A stretch of 64,000 bases of DNA, from positions 310,001-374,000 of the forward strand of contig JAQGDQ010000120.1 of assembly GCA_030141605.1 (NCBI GenBank), in the 5' to 3' direction. Of the stretch, positions 1 through 14,800 are shown piece by piece. The stretch is from Tubiluchus corallicola (lineage: Eukaryota; Priapulida; Priapulimorpha; Priapulimorphida; Tubiluchidae). The position numbers and the translations under genes were made by a program. The notes beneath the pieces are model-generated. The model was not told the origin of the DNA. It made no database searches and was given only the letters and a program-made list of their open reading frames with translations. Position 1 is the stretch's first letter. Each line of letters opens with the position of its first letter.

Positions 1-104
1 TGTTGTGGTTGATAACCAGAATTTAGCTAGTTATCACAGATTATTTTTTTGAAGTGAAACACTGAGCCTGCAGATGTGTCTAAAGTTATGTCTCCATGCG
101 TACC

Positions 105-740
105 TGATGTGTGATGCGTGATCCGTAATGTGCATACAACAGTTTGCATTTAAACTCAGTATTTCCATGTGTATGTAGTGTGCAATATCTAATGCGTAAT
201 GTGTATTAATTTGAGCTTGATTGCTATCGTTCGAATACGCATCATGCAACAAACAGTTTTCAAGTTTCTGGTGACCATTTTCGATGATTAGCTTTCTGGA
301 AGTTCTGGTTTGGTGTATTTTGGTCACTGTAAGATCTATGCACAATAATATTTCGTCTATTTGAGTTTTTTAGAGGTGGAAGAAGCATATAGTCAAGTGA
401 TGTACACGTACTTGCAGTTCATCTCACTAAATCATGATACGTGTCGTGTTGTTCTCTATCTTGCATAATGTTGTGCACCTCAAGTCTGTGCTTTCTTTTC
501 CATCTAAGCATACAATAATAAGCTAATGCAACCTCAGTAATTATCATGCTGATGTCTCGACAGAGGCGTGGTTTCTAAAAATTATGGTTTCCAGTTTCCT
601 CGAACAGCGACCAAAAATGGCAAAAAGAGTGCCGTGAACTTTTTTAATGCACATAACATCCATTGCCACATGGAAACAGTCATTGCTCATCACGCATTAT
701 GGATCACAGATCACGCATTACGTGCACATGCGGTCCTAGT
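105..740. repeat. Inverted pair of short related segments (possible foldback element)
   Basis: A segment at about 105-215 reads on the minus strand much like a segment at about 645-740 on the plus strand. Both contain several variants of an ATCACGCATTA-like word and of TAATGTGC. Translating the two in opposite directions gives similar His-rich peptides, which shows the similarity but not coding capacity. The two arms could be the ends of a decayed inverted-repeat element or two separate insertions. No target-site duplication is visible. No gene is recognised in 1-1000. Confidence 0.3.
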
Positions 741-1004
741 TTTAGTCAAATTCAGTTAGCTTATACATCCTCTCCCAGCAAGGAAAATGGCCAGTGTAGT
801 AAGGCAGGCAAAATGTCTCAGAAGCAGCCAAAAGCTTTCTGTCCAAAGCTTATTGGTACTATAAAATCCCTGATACCTTTGATATGAAAATGGCATATTA
901 CAGTTGTTACAATGCCTGTTGCATTTTCAGTACTATTTTTTTAATAACAGGTGATTTCTTCCTTATGCATTACTGAAGTAAGATGTTGCGAGATATAGTA
1001 TGTG

Positions 1005-1112
1005 TTGGCATTAATGTTTTGTAGGTTAAGTAGCATTATCACTTATCCCATTGTCATTTACTGCATGCTACTGCAAAAATAAGTTGCCTGAGAATGTCTA
1101 CTCTGGGACAGA
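1005..1112 (+). pseudogene. Decayed duplicate of the first coding exon of the NB-ARC/TPR gene
   Basis: The last roughly 50 bases match the end of the coding exon at 2806-2960 at about 79% identity with no gap, including the GTAAGT splice donor at 1113. In that part the frame is open and reads YCKNKLPENVYSGTE, against YCKDKLPRNIYSKIE in the gene. Further upstream, similarity around the start (TGGC..AATG..GTAGG) can still be followed, but about 50 bases of the exon are missing and no clean start codon remains. I read it as a broken exon copy from a local tandem duplication. An alternative first exon is possible but less likely because of the deletion. Confidence 0.55.
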
Positions 1113-2393
1113 GTAAGTCGTCTAAATGTTAAATTTACCTTTGACTTGAACACGCTATGCTGTTTCAAAAATGAATTTTTAACGTATTGCTTAGCCTGGA
1201 GAATAATAGCAAGTTTCTGAGTCATTTTTATGTATTATATCTCACTTTAATTAGTATTATATAAAGATTTAGATCTGAGTATATGTTAATATATAAAGGT
1301 TGCTGTATATGAGATAATAAGTTTATATATATACTAATGTATAAATATTTTGTTTCCATTTTAAATGATATAAGTAACAAAATTGCTAATTTTTATGTTT
1401 ACAGTTTGTGAATTTTGTTGTTGTTGATACTTGTAAGCTGTTACTTCATTACTGAGACTGTTGGTGCTTTATATGTAATAATGCAGTACCTGTTGGTAAT
1501 GGAATAGTCCAAAAACTTTGTTTTTGAAAAGTTACATATCTTTGAAAGCGTGAAGTAATAAACTGAAGTTTTTGTCATATTAGACACTGTAGTTTTGTCA
1601 CAGTACAAGAAAGTTAAAATGTCTGTCAAGAATGAAATGATGTGTGGGTGTTAGGAAAAAGAAACTTAGGCTGATCAAATAAAAATTTGCTTAAGCAAAC
1701 AAACATACTGAAACTGTTCATTACTTAAAGATCATATTATCTTACTTGATGAGCTAAGCCTAGTTATTAAAGTTTTAGATATTTTGGAAGATTTCAGTAT
1801 CTGTTTGACCAAAAAATACAGGTGCATTCTTTTTTATTAGCATAAATGGATAAATTGTCATATCTACCTGTAATATCTACATAAAGTATTACAGTAGTAA
1901 TAAAATAGCAGTTGGACATGGCTTTTTTAACCTACTGTTTATTTTGTAAATGAAAATGTCATGAATATTTGAATCCATACGTGTTTTATTTGCAAAAAGG
2001 ATATATATTTTAAGATGCTGTGTTTTCCTTTTTCCCACTTTTCTTGTAAATCTGCATTTCTTTCACTTTTCAGTTTCATGATTAACATATAAAGTGTTTA
2101 TTTTTGGTTTACTGTTTCTTATGAGAACTGTATTCACGTCATTCTTCAAAACCTGTTTTCTAAGAATTATATCGTGAGGTGCACTGTGTGCATTTATCAC
2201 ATTCGTGCAACAGCTGTTGTATTCAGCTGGAACTGCAGCATACCAGTAGTTCAGAGTACACCGATTATTGATTAGATAGTGTTAGGGCTTTTCTGTGTGA
2301 TGGCGTATTTGTCAAATCAGACTATGCTTTCAGTATTACAATGGCTGACTTATTCAGAAGCAGCCTAGTCATGTGTCTTCATTTTATTGTTTG
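1113..2393. other. Upstream flank without recognised gene
   Basis: AT-rich sequence with scattered short A/T runs. I see no reading frame resembling a known protein, no inverted-repeat element and no RNA gene. It presumably holds the promoter of the downstream NB-ARC/TPR gene, but no convincing TATA element was found. Confidence 0.4.
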
Positions 2394-2432
2394 TGCAGTG
2401 CAGTGCAGTGCAGTGGATAGCTGAACAGTAAG
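2394..2432 (+). other. Possible 5' untranslated exon of the NB-ARC/TPR gene
   Basis: A short run of four GTGCA repeats is followed by an excellent splice donor (AAG|GTAAGTAG) at 2433. The next acceptor, TTTACAG ending at 2758, opens the exon carrying the start codon at 2806. This suggests a noncoding first exon joined to 2759. The 5' limit is unknown and the call rests on splice signals alone. Confidence 0.3.
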
Positions 2433-2805
2433 GTAAGTAGTGTTTTCGTGAAGTCTTTTCACGTGTTTTCACTGAAGATCTCTAATGGATTTTATGTTTC
2501 TAAGCTACTGTCAGTTTGTTATCATTTGCACTAATAAACTGTATGCCCTAATCTGTCTTTTAATATTTTCACCAAATAGAGACAACACTGTTTTTAGGAG
2601 TAATACCAGTTAACAAAAATCTTAGCTTTCATAGAAATGAAAAAAAGAATATACATTTTTATCAAGAATTTATAGCATAGATTATAAAAGAATTTTCATC
2701 ATTTATTAATGAGTATTAAATTTATTACTGCAAATTTCATTAGATGTTGTCTTTACAGGCTTTGGTAGCCAGTGCAAAAAACTGTAAGCATGATTATGAC
2801 TATCA

Positions 2806-5800
2806 ATGGCTAATGAAGTAGTAGGATTCAAGCCACATCAAATTCATCCTTGGCGGGAACTCGTCACTGAACTTATCTTAGATTTCGATTCGGCTACTCT
2901 AGAACTAGCTACATCTTACTGCAAAGATAAGTTACCAAGGAATATCTACTCTAAGATAGAGTAAGTTGCCTAGACAGTATGTTTTTGCAGTTAATGTGAA
3001 CAGAACTTATGGGCAATCGAGTAATGTCATTTACTAATTGTGTTATTGTTTGGCAGACATTTCGTCACATTATACCGTTTTTATTATTATACAGCACATT
3101 TCAAGCAAATATGTATTGGATGGCGCATTTTGCAGGGACATTTTTGAATAAGGACACTTGGTATTAAGAGCATGTCCATCCTGCCCGGCAAGATTAATAG
3201 GCATATTACTGTTCATTCAGCGATGGACAAATGTTTAGGCCTAAGAAATAAATAACAGGATACTTTGGTTAAACAATTGAATTAAACTGACTCACTTAGT
3301 TTTCATGCTGGACTTCTCAAGTTTTCATGGAATTTGCAAGATGCTATTTATTATTTGTAAAAACTACCTGAACAATCATTTTCACAGTACACGTTTGTCA
3401 GTGCATTCTTTTTTATGCAAAACAGTGCTTGTTGTTGCAGTAAACATCTATTATTGTTGTTAAAATCCTGAACTTTCGTTAATAATATACTTCTGCTTGT
3501 TTTAGTGAATGTGTCATATAGCTTATGTAATGTGTTGCTATATATCAGATTTACTTATTTACTGTTTACAGGAATAACAAGGCCTTCTTTGATAGCCTGG
3601 AATGCTTATATGGGGAGGATGAGATGATTCCTCTGCTAAAAAATCTTATGGATAAAATGAGCTACCACGCAAGCCAAGACTGTGGCAGCATACCATTTAG
3701 TGTAGGTTTCTTTAAGTGTACTATATTTATAAATTTGCTTGACTAATATTCAAGCAGACCAAACTGGTGTTGTCTACATTTGAGTGGTTGCAGAGTTTGG
3801 CAGGTAAACTTATTCTGCAGAAACAAATTAGTTTTTCATCAAACCAGAAGTTTCCATATACTGTAGGCACCGCTTAATAGACTCACTTTGGGACCGACGT
3901 GTTTTGACCCCATTAACCGACTGAACCTATTAACTGATGGGTGCAGTATTATGGGTACAGAACGGTTTTTAATGAATTTTAGAAACGAACTAATCCCTAA
4001 ATTCCTTCGTGCAGTTAAAAATTAGAAAAAAATATTTTAAAATATTAATTTATGTAAGTGAATTAGCAATAAGTTAAAAAGTGTACTTTCCTAAATCACA
4101 GACTTTTCTAAGTGTGTTTATTTGCAAAAATTGCAAAAATTTCTTCAATGATGGCTACTTCATTTTCTTGCAAAGAAGTTGGCCCACAAAATTCTCTTAA
4201 TTTTAAAATTGTTGAAAATCTGTTGTTGTTCGTGACTAAAACAGTTCTGAATCATCGGCTCACTTAGTTTGCTCTCATTTGCTATGCGTTTTTAGTCTTG
4301 TAAGTCACAAGGAGTACCAGCTGGTTACTGTACCTGCGTCTGATTACGCCTGAAAGCGTGATTTGCAACAAGAGCATTAAAAGGAAACCGCTTGGCAAGT
4401 GATTAAATGTTTAACTTCCAGAAATTCTCTGGGTAACAGTGAGCAAGCCAGTAACAGGTTCAAAGCAAAACCGCTACGCTAGCGTATTAACGTATGATAA
4501 ATGTACCTGCTTACAAACGAAATGGTACTTAACGTGATTGTTTCTGCATACATAGTGCACAAAAGGGAAATAAAGATGACATATAGTAGGAAAGATTCCT
4601 TGAGCACATACAAATATCTTATTTTAAATAGGTGAGGAAAAATGTTGAGTCAATTAAGATGAGTTATTTGAGTCAATTACCAATAGTTTTTATGTACATT
4701 TTAATCAAAGCAGCCCGTTCCCGGCATTTTTGAGTCAATTAAGCAATCATGTCTATTAACCATGAGTCTATTAAGCGGTGCCAACTGTAATCAAAATAAT
4801 TAGATTTTGCTTTTACCTGGAATTATAAATTCTGAAACAGTATTCTTGAACATTGATTGCTCTGTGTTACCTTTAATAAAAGCAGAAATATAAAGCCCAA
4901 AAGTCATTTATACATGGATATTGGAAAAAAAACACTGTTATTTTGTTAGTTTTCTTGAGAATATACAATGAGAACACGGCAGCCACACCTAAAAGATTCA
5001 GGGAATTAAAGAACTTAAAATAAATTTGAAGCATCAGAGAATCAGAATTGAATTGAGTTTCTGGCACTGTTGGAAATTTTTATTGTATATAAAGGCTGTA
5101 TGTTTTCAATATCTCTCTTCTTGAGTTTGGAAAGCTGGCAATTTTGAATTATCTCAAGAATATTGTTTGTGCTGGGCTTCTCATAGGCATTGTATAAATT
5201 GTTAATTGTATGAAAGCAAGTAATATCTATTGAATATTACAAGGAACAAAATTTGAACGTCTCGTTGTACAGGCTAGAATATCAGAATACGAAGTTAAAC
5301 TTCAGCAATATAAAGATAATCAGTCCACTACAAGCAAGAACCTGGAAAATGAGATGTTCGTTGGTCGACAAAATGAACTGTGTCTTCTACGTGAAAGTCT
5401 CTTTCAGCCATCTAATACCATCGTAGGTAAGATGATTAAAATTACACAGCATGCACTTGTTTTATGGTTTGTTGATTATCAGTCAATGAAAGAAATAAAA
5501 TAACAACTTCTTTGATCAACTGTGTCTTTCTGCTTGTCACTGTTGATTACTAATGCTGCTATTTTTAAATCAGGTGTAATTATTATGCATGAACCACACA
5601 AGATAATGCATTTTGACAATGTCAAGGGTTATTGTAATATAGTATCTTATTGACAAACCTCTAAAATGCTATTCGTTAGTTGTTTGTTTTTATGCATTTT
5701 CATGTAAAAATTTTATATTTAGATTTGTTTTTATGTAGTTTTTGCCTAGCAATCAAGAAAACCTTTGACAAAGATACACTTAAAATGAAAATTGACATTT

Positions 5801-8800
5801 CTGAATGGTCCATGTCATCTTAGTTATAGACAAAGTGTTATTAAATTACTAATTTAAAAATTTTAACCAATATTGCAAAAGTTTTTCATTTTGCAGTTGT
5901 GAGCATCACGGGTATGTGGGGAGTTGGGAAGAGCTCATTAGCTATCAGTCTTTGTGCTTCAGAGCCAAGTTATAATACCTGTGTGGTTGACCTTCGGTAA
6001 TATTTTTATCATTACTGCTACTTTTTGAATTGAACCGAGCATTTTTAATGGCATTGTTTTATGTTGCCATGGTAGTTAACTAAAATATTTTTGTTTCAGA
6101 GGTAAATCTACAGTTAGTGAAGCCATATTGGCTATTGTAAGGCAACTTGGTCGAATTGCACCTAGTGAATATGATCCATTGCTGCTGCAGGCAGAACTTC
6201 AATCAATCAATAACAGTATGCATTAATGTTTTCATAACAACGATTTTACTAGTTGAATTCTAAGTCTAAATGTAAAACTGGTACTATATTATATATTATA
6301 TTATATTATAGGAAAAAACTGTAAATTCATGCAGAAATTTTGTCAAAATTGGCGAGATTTAAATATCACCACCATTCTGTGTTCACTGTGGTAACGAAAA
6401 CACAAACACACACCACATCTGAAACAAAAAACCATATTTTATTTTTTAATTTGACATGAGCGTTATCTTATTGCTGATATGAACTTTCAAGCAAAACAAA
6501 ATTTGCTATGTGTATAACAAGTTGGGTGTACTTTTAGCATGTATTAATAATTTTTTTCACAAATTTTATTTTCAATGTATTAATGATGAAAAGTCTCAAA
6601 AGAGCACCCTCTTCTTCTGCTATGTATCAGTCTTTTATGGTATGGCAATAAACAAAGGTGCAATTCTTGTTTTGCATGCGTAAAGTTCTTGTTGTATATA
6701 ATCTTATATATTCTGTTCTTTATTAAGATTTGTTTCTCATCTAGCTGACATGGTTTAACTTTGTTTAGTCTATCCTACTTTCACATTTTATATATTCTCC
6801 TCCTTATGATTGTCCTTGTGTGTCTTTTTTCAGAAACTATCGTTTATTTGGACAATGTCGATGAGTTATTAGAGCCAACAACATCCATGCAGCAAGTTAA
6901 TACTCAGAGACAGGATTTTCAAAATATAATTAGCGAAGTGGCAAAGCTTCATAATAACAAGGTGTGTATGCTATGACTTTATGTGAGTTCAACTGGTATA
7001 CATGCTGCAGCTTTATTTTTTTAGCTCACATAGCAATTAGTTTGCTCATAAATATATATACGGTTGTATGAGTTTTTCCTGCCTACTGTCGGGTGTCATA
7101 TATCTTTTGAAAAACTTATTAATGCTATCAGATTTCATAAAAAATCTGCTGTTGGAATTGTATACTGCTATTTAACATTTAGTTTGATAAAAAACGTGTT
7201 AGTTTTTTAATACAGTCTTTTTGGTTGTCCAGGCAAAGCTATTGCTCACAAGTCGCTACTCCTTGCTGGATGAAGATGATGGGGTGCATGAATCTGGAAA
7301 ACTCTGCACTGGATTGGGAGGATGTGCCAGTGAACTGACTCTAAGTGGTCTTCCACTTAGCGACTGCATGCTACTGCTGAACAAAATCACTCACCAGGTA
7401 ACTGAAAGTGAATGAGGGAATGTAACTTGAGAAGACAGAAGTCAAAATTCTTATTAATTCCAACTGTATACTAGATAATCAGTAATTTAATACGAAGTTT
7501 TTCCTACTGCCTGAGAGTTCATAATTTTCCTAATTACTTCCTGTGATATATGCATGATCATGTGTGGTATGTTTAGAAACATTTTTGAAAATGATACAGA
7601 GCGGTGCATGCTTCAATTGCTTTATTGCATAGCTCAAAGATTGTAAACAGTAGAACTTATATAAAAGCTTGTGGTTTTTTCCACCTTTTTAGGAAATAAC
7701 AGCGGAACTGGAATCAAAATTCAGTGCTGTCATTGCTAAATGTGGCAATCACCCTCTGTCTCTGAAAATCATTGCTGGCTACTTACAGTCAGGATTCACC
7801 TTTGATGATGTCCTGACTCGGCTCGATCGACTACCAGGTCGTGCAGAATTCACACGTCCCTTGGAACAGTTGTTCAGCACATTGTCAGAGAAATATCAGC
7901 ACATTCTGGTTCAGCTTTCAATTTTTCGGTGAGATTAAGTGATTATTTGAAAAAGGCATAATTAAGGCAAAACCTATTTACCTATACAAAAGGTGTTTTA
8001 TTTCATATAGGTGGAATATCATCTGCTCATAAATTATAGTTTGGGATATTTTGAAGAGGAATTCACTGTTTACTTTAAATCAGAAGGAAGTATTTCGGAA
8101 TACTGAGGTTCAAAAACATTAGGCGCAGAGGGACTAATGAATTGCCCGATTTCATTGTTATATTTGATGCAAAATGCCAGTCTGATCGACAGACATAGCT
8201 TTTTAGAATATTAGATGAACAAGCACAATTCTTTAATTTATCATTTACTTTTTTTCTGTTCTTTATAGGACATGGTTTGACATAGAGGCAGCTGCTGGTG
8301 TGATGGGGGTACATGTTGTAGATGCAAAATTTGAACTGCATTATCTTCACTGTATTCATTTAGTTGAAGTTGATGAATGGTCGAGTCTTTCATCAGCAAA
8401 GGTATTACTAGCACATTTGTTCCAGGTTAGCAAATAGTTAATTCAATCATGTACAATGATGACCGTGTCTGTTAATAGCTACAGTTAGTTTTCATAATTC
8501 TTTGCTATCTCTGGCTTGTATTTTGATATTTTTCTACTAAAAGTACTGACAAACTTACAACTAATTCTGCAACATTTCATTGACCTGCAATTATATGTAG
8601 AGCATACATGCCATAATGTCACTCGTTTGATTAATTAGAAAGCCTTTGCTTCACCTATATGCTGCAGGTTCATTACTTTGTGTGACTTGTAAGTAAACAA
8701 TCTCATTGTGCTTTGCTTTCTCCTACCTTTGTCACTTCAAAATAAAATATATCATTACAAATACTGGTTTTGCCAAAGTCACACCTGGAAATTTGTATTA

Positions 8801-11800
8801 ATTCCTTAATTCCTCAGGTAAGAATTTTGTTTTCTGTCTAAATTGGGATGGGTGTTAAATTTGCTTCTAGTTTTGCATACCATTTTTGAACTAAAATGAA
8901 TGACAAATGTATAACCAGAAAACCATTATTTAATTTAAGAATTTAATATCTCCTTTTACGTTTACATTTTGAACTACTTTATAGGTAAGTTTCTTCAGTG
9001 GAAGTGAAAAGAAGTACTGCCTGCATACACTGTCACGTGCATTTCTCTTGCAAATTCGTCAACAGTCGTCTGATCTCTCTCAAGTTTATGCAGCAGCTGA
9101 ACACAACTTTTCAAATTATTTTTGCAAATGGTTAGAAAAGGTTGCAAAGAATGCCCAGGAGAATGCCCTTAATGCATTTGGTACGTATGTGCATTTCTTT
9201 GTATACAGTCAACTTCACCTAATTTGTACTGTTGGGGACGGAAAAATAATACGAGTTATACGAAGTACGGATTACGTTATTGTCCCTGCATAATGAAATC
9301 TATAGGCTGTAACTATGTTTCAAGGGTTCAGGAAAATAATTGACATTGGTTTTGTTAGATATACTTTGTTATACATTGCAACTTTTGCTATCTTTATCAT
9401 GGTGAATTAACTGCTGATTTAGTGTTTGCTTACTTTCAGAGCAGACCCTCAGTACAAATCCACCTTTTTTACCTTTTTATTATAATAGTTTAAACTCCTT
9501 CTAGACATTACACAGGTGTGTAATGCTTTTATCTCACTGCTACCTGTGGCACGGCCAACTAGCAAAAGCTACAATGTAGGCAGTCACACAGTGATTATAA
9601 ATCTACTTGTTTCTCAACAAGTGTCAAAAACAAATTTCTCACTAGTCAGTTATCAATGATAACTCATTAACATCACGCCTAAAATATAAGTTTTTTAGAT
9701 TCAATAATGCAATGAGTCCAAAATTATAAAAGTGTTAACCAAAATTTAGTGGGAAAAAAATCGCTGAAGGGATTTGGATTTGAACCAGAAACTTTCAGAC
9801 TTCCAATGAACCACGCAACCCTTGTTATGTAGACACGTTTCAGTTCAATAATCTTTTTCTGTTAATACTATTTTTTCTAAAAGGATTGAAATTTGTGTGC
9901 TATTTCAAAGTTGAATATATTGACGTATGTACATTACATACACATAATTGTGTGTCAAGCTTGTTGTTCTTTTAATACAATGTATTTGGAAAAGCAAATG
10001 TAATTGTTATTATTTATAGCCAGGGTAGAAGAGAACCACGTTCATCTGGACCATATGCTTAGTTTACTGATGCGAGATGGCACGGTTGCTTCATTAAATA
10101 CACGCAAACAATTTTTGAAACAGTATCAAGTGTGCATGCTGTGGGAACTTTTTTTGGAAGTATCACGAAGGATAAAATTATGTCAAAATTTAGCTGATCG
10201 TGCATTACAGCAAGGTAACTGTAGCACTTTTATAAAAATAAAGGGAGAAATATATAATTATATATGTATATCATTTAGAACTGTATATTTAGGAACATTT
10301 ATGTACTGCTGATACTGAACATAGTCATTGCACAACTGAAATTTCAACTTAATGCATTCAAAAAATGTTAATCATTTTATTGTAGCTGTTCACGGTAAAA
10401 CTGATGTGTTCATAATAATTGTGCCATTTAATCTTTTATCCTTTGAATGAATTACTGCACAAGTTCGCATTAAACTTTATAATCTATTTTTTCTTTCAAG
10501 GAAACCAGCTGGGCTATTGTTTTTATAAAATTTGGGAAGCTGAACTTTTGTTGGTACAGGCGTCATATGGTAAAGCTCGACAGTTATTGGAAAAACCTGG
10601 TAGCATTATCAAGAAGTTAGATGCCCACAGTGATGGTGTGAAATTAACCAGGTCTATGTGGCATTTTGTACAAGGTATGTAAATTTTTTTGTAGAATAAA
10701 TGTCTCTGTATCATGCTGTTATTTTAATTTTGATACCAACATTATATGCTGCTATGCTATACTAGAACATCTACACAGTTCTCATAGTTAACGGTAGCCC
10801 AAGTCTGTATTGTATTGTAATCACAAAAAATAATGTAATGGTTTTCAAATTATTTAGTTATTGTTGTGTAGTAACATTAAGGCAACTCAGTTTTCTGGTA
10901 ATCTCACAAAAAATTTCAAATTGGATGCTTCTTACTTGATTGATTGTAGGACATATGACAAAGGCAATGTAGTTTAGTGCAGTTGTGTCCTAGCATTTTT
11001 CTGTAAAATTGCAAATTCCATTTTTCTTATTATTTTCCAGTTATGCCTCATTTCAAGTTTATCGTGATTTTCTTTTAGGACGGGTATTTAGTTGCCTCAG
11101 ACATCCTCAGGAAGCCCTAAGAGAGACAAATACAGCGTTGAAACTCTGCCGGGCTGTTAATCGAACTTTCGTATTTACTGCGCGTGTGCTCAATCATCGC
11201 GGCCACGTGTATCATGACTTGGGTAAAACTGCAGACTCGCTGATGGCACATCTTGATGCATATAAAATATTATTGTCAAAAAATGGTTCCCATCTACAAC
11301 TTGATGCACCAACGTACCTGATGAATATTGGTACAGGTAAGCATTCCAGTAGTAATGCAAATGATGCAAATGTGTGAATTTGTTGGGTGGTCATGGTACA
11401 ACTATTGTTACATGCTTGGCTGCAGAGTTAAGCAGTGCTGGTGAGGAAAGTGTGTTGATTAAATTGCTGCATCTTTTCACCATATGATGAATGTAAGCTA
11501 ATTACTAATTAATAATTACTAAGATCATCAACATTGTTGAAGATAATTTTAATAACAAGAGAGTACCTACGGCTAATCAAAGTCACAGTTGTCTGACACA
11601 CACATGAATTAATCACTTGACATTTGTTCAGAAGTTGCTAATTTAGTCATTAAGCACCTTAAACAATTCATGTGCTTTCCTGTGAATAAGAATAGTCTGG
11701 TAAATATTTAGTGGCAAATTATTCGTCTGTGTTCAGTGTATTTCAAGCAATACAGTTACATTAGTCCATTAGTACAAAAAACAAAAATGTCACATTAAGC

Positions 11801-14800
11801 AGGATCATAATTAACGAACTCCAACAAAAAAAATCAAGGGAGCGTACTAACTACTAAAGTCTTAAGCCATGAAAAGTTTATATAAACCAAACGTGTAATG
11901 AAAATTGAGGCACTAACATTTTACAATCATCCAGCATCTCAAAAAAGCATGAGATCTATTGATACATGGGCATAGGCAGTGTCACATAGTCAACATCATT
12001 CTATGTTACTTGTTAAAGTTGTTATTTTCGTTGCAATTTAGAAGGTCTAGTAAAAAGTGTACAGTATTCATTTTATCATCATCAATACTATATTCGCATT
12101 TACTCATATCTTTTAAAATTCTACTCAAATTTGATTTGTGAAATTTAGAATAGTTGTACAAGTTTTTAAAAAATCGTAAATTAAATCCTGCAGCAGAACA
12201 GACAAATAAACAAGTTAGTATTGAGGGCAAAGAAATTGATCAAACAATTAGTGCTGTTCAAATCAGACCCATCAGAATTTAACGTATGACCTAACTGAGA
12301 CATATTTATGCCAAGCTAAAAGAATCCCATCAAGAAAGACTTTAGGGTCTCTGTCCTATAAATGTTGGAGATTACGGAGTGTGAATGACACATTTACTTC
12401 TTACCTTGTTCCCGTCAATATTAGCAAAATTAAGGAAATATTCGCTTGGATAACTTCACAAATCTCCAACATCTGTTGAAGACCCTTCACACTGGCAGAA
12501 AGCAAAATAAAGTCATCAGCATATACCAGATACCTGCAGGACCTATTTCCAGCAAAAAACAGTAACCATTATTATATAACTTATATAACAATCTGTCAAA
12601 ATAAATACAAAAAAGAAGAGGGAAGAGAACAACACCCTGGGGAATGCCATTGGATACTTGAATACCAGGCAAAACTAAGGAAAAATATTAATATTTTAAC
12701 TAGTATACATATTTAATTGAGTTTTAATTATTTGACTTAGGCAATTTTTCTAACAAGCATGTTAAATAATTTACAAAAATTCATTTACTGAACACCTCAG
12801 AGGCATCAAGTAGAGAACGATAAATGTTACTACTGTTGCTAAATTAATATAGAACGATGTCCTTAAGAACCATTGTACACATGGATGTAGATGTTTGAAC
12901 CCATATTGGTTATTACAAATAGAAAGATATTCTTTAGCTTTAAGAATAACTAATCAATCAAAAAGTTCTGAAACGGAGAAAAGACATAGTTTATGTCAGA
13001 CAAATTGCCTCTAAGATCTTGAGAAATTAGGATAATATTAGCTGAGAGCATATTCTTAGGAGTGCATCCATGTTTAATTATCATATTAAATAAACAAAAC
13101 AGTATAGTGGGCCATTTCAGATAGTATTTTAGACAGTATTGAAAGACAATGTCATTCTAGATTTACCCCTTTCCAACAGCATCAACAATTTCTCTAAACA
13201 TTACTAGGCAAATTATCAATTTCATGTTTTAATTGGGACATCTCATGAGAATGTCATACCAAGCATCAGCCTACCCATAAATGAAACCAGAGCATGTCAG
13301 AATCTAGCTGTGTCATATACTGGCTTTTGTATTCGTTCCGCCTTGGAATGACAGTAGAATGGGATTCATTGCTTTTACTTGCATTTAAATAGGAATTGAC
13401 AATATCCGCACAGTAACCGAAGGAACTAATGTGTTGTGTGCGTTACACTCAAAATTTTCTCTGTGCAAAGCTACAGCAGGCATCTAAATGTTACCTAAAT
13501 ATCAGCACTAAATTGTTTATTTAACAGTACATGTGCAGTCTTAGCATTATACCAAGACATTTTATCTTAAAAAAGTATGGCTTCTTACAGTGGTTTTATG
13601 CTTCAAGCTTCAAAGTCATAACTAAAGGGCTATGATTGCTTAAATTAGAAGCACAGTGATATACAGTGTAACTGATCACATTATTCAGTAAAAAGTGTCT
13701 ATCCAGCACTGTCTAATTTTTATGGTAGCTTGTCTAAGGCTCACTTTGTTTTCAGCACTAACATTTATCTTTAGCTTATCATGCGATGGGTGTGGATGTG
13801 ATGAAGCTGAGTCCATCAGAAGCTCGGCAGCATTTCGTCCGCTCTAAGGAATATTATGACAAAAGTTTAGAAATTGAAGAGAAGCTGCACATGAATGGTT
13901 TTACTAAGGTACAAAAATGAACAGTTTGTGTGTAAAATCATTTGCCTTGTTGGAAGTTAACATTCACGATAGTTTGGTATCATGTTAGGTGGTCAATGAG
14001 CTTTCAGCATTGCAGGCAAGGGCATGCATCCTGGTGACACACTGATCTCGGAATGTAATTCAGTAAATGCTAATTTTTACTTCACTTCTTAATATGCGTT
14101 ATGAGTTAATAATAAGATGGATGCATAATAGGACGTGCCAAAAGTTGCTTACAGCATGTCTTGCGATGTTCACTGAAACTATTCTTTTTCTAATTAGACA
14201 TCTAAAGCAGACATCTCATTTTTCAGATTTGATGCAAATGTTATTAAGCTATTTGTTATTGTACCAGGGTAAAAATGAATTCAGCTGCACCCTTTTTCAA
14301 ATTCAGAGTCCAAGGATAGCAACAGAAGTCTTAAGAATTCCATTTAATGAAGCACACCGTTAATTGTGCTGAAGTGAACATGGAATGACCGCATGTGTGT
14401 TTTAAAATAACGTTCATCTACAGGTGTATAAGTGACCTGTTTTGGGTAAAAAAAAATGACTATGTCTTTTTGACCTTCCTCCTTAGCAAAAAATTTTGTT
14501 TAACATTTCAGACTGCTTTGACGCTAAAGAATAAATCTATGGTCCTCTGCCACATGAAGGAGTATGAAGAAGGGTTAAACATGGCTAAACAAGCTTTAAA
14601 CATTCGCCAAAGATATCTTCCGCAAAATCATCCTGACATTTCCAGAGCTGTGATATACGTCGGACAAATATACTATGATATGGGGAGAGATAAAGCCAAA
14701 AAAGATGAAAAAAGTAGGTGCATAAATTGTAGTTGAACCACACCAAGGAGTCACATAAGCCTTGTTTTTATTTAGTTTCAGTTACTCGCATGAAAAACGA

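Noticed and set aside
11041-11057. Use of the TTTTCCAG acceptor at 11040 for exon 13 of the NB-ARC/TPR gene.
   Set aside because: In phase it leads to a stop within 14 codons, whereas the TTTCAAG acceptor at 11057 keeps a 92-codon open frame; minor use of the former cannot be excluded.
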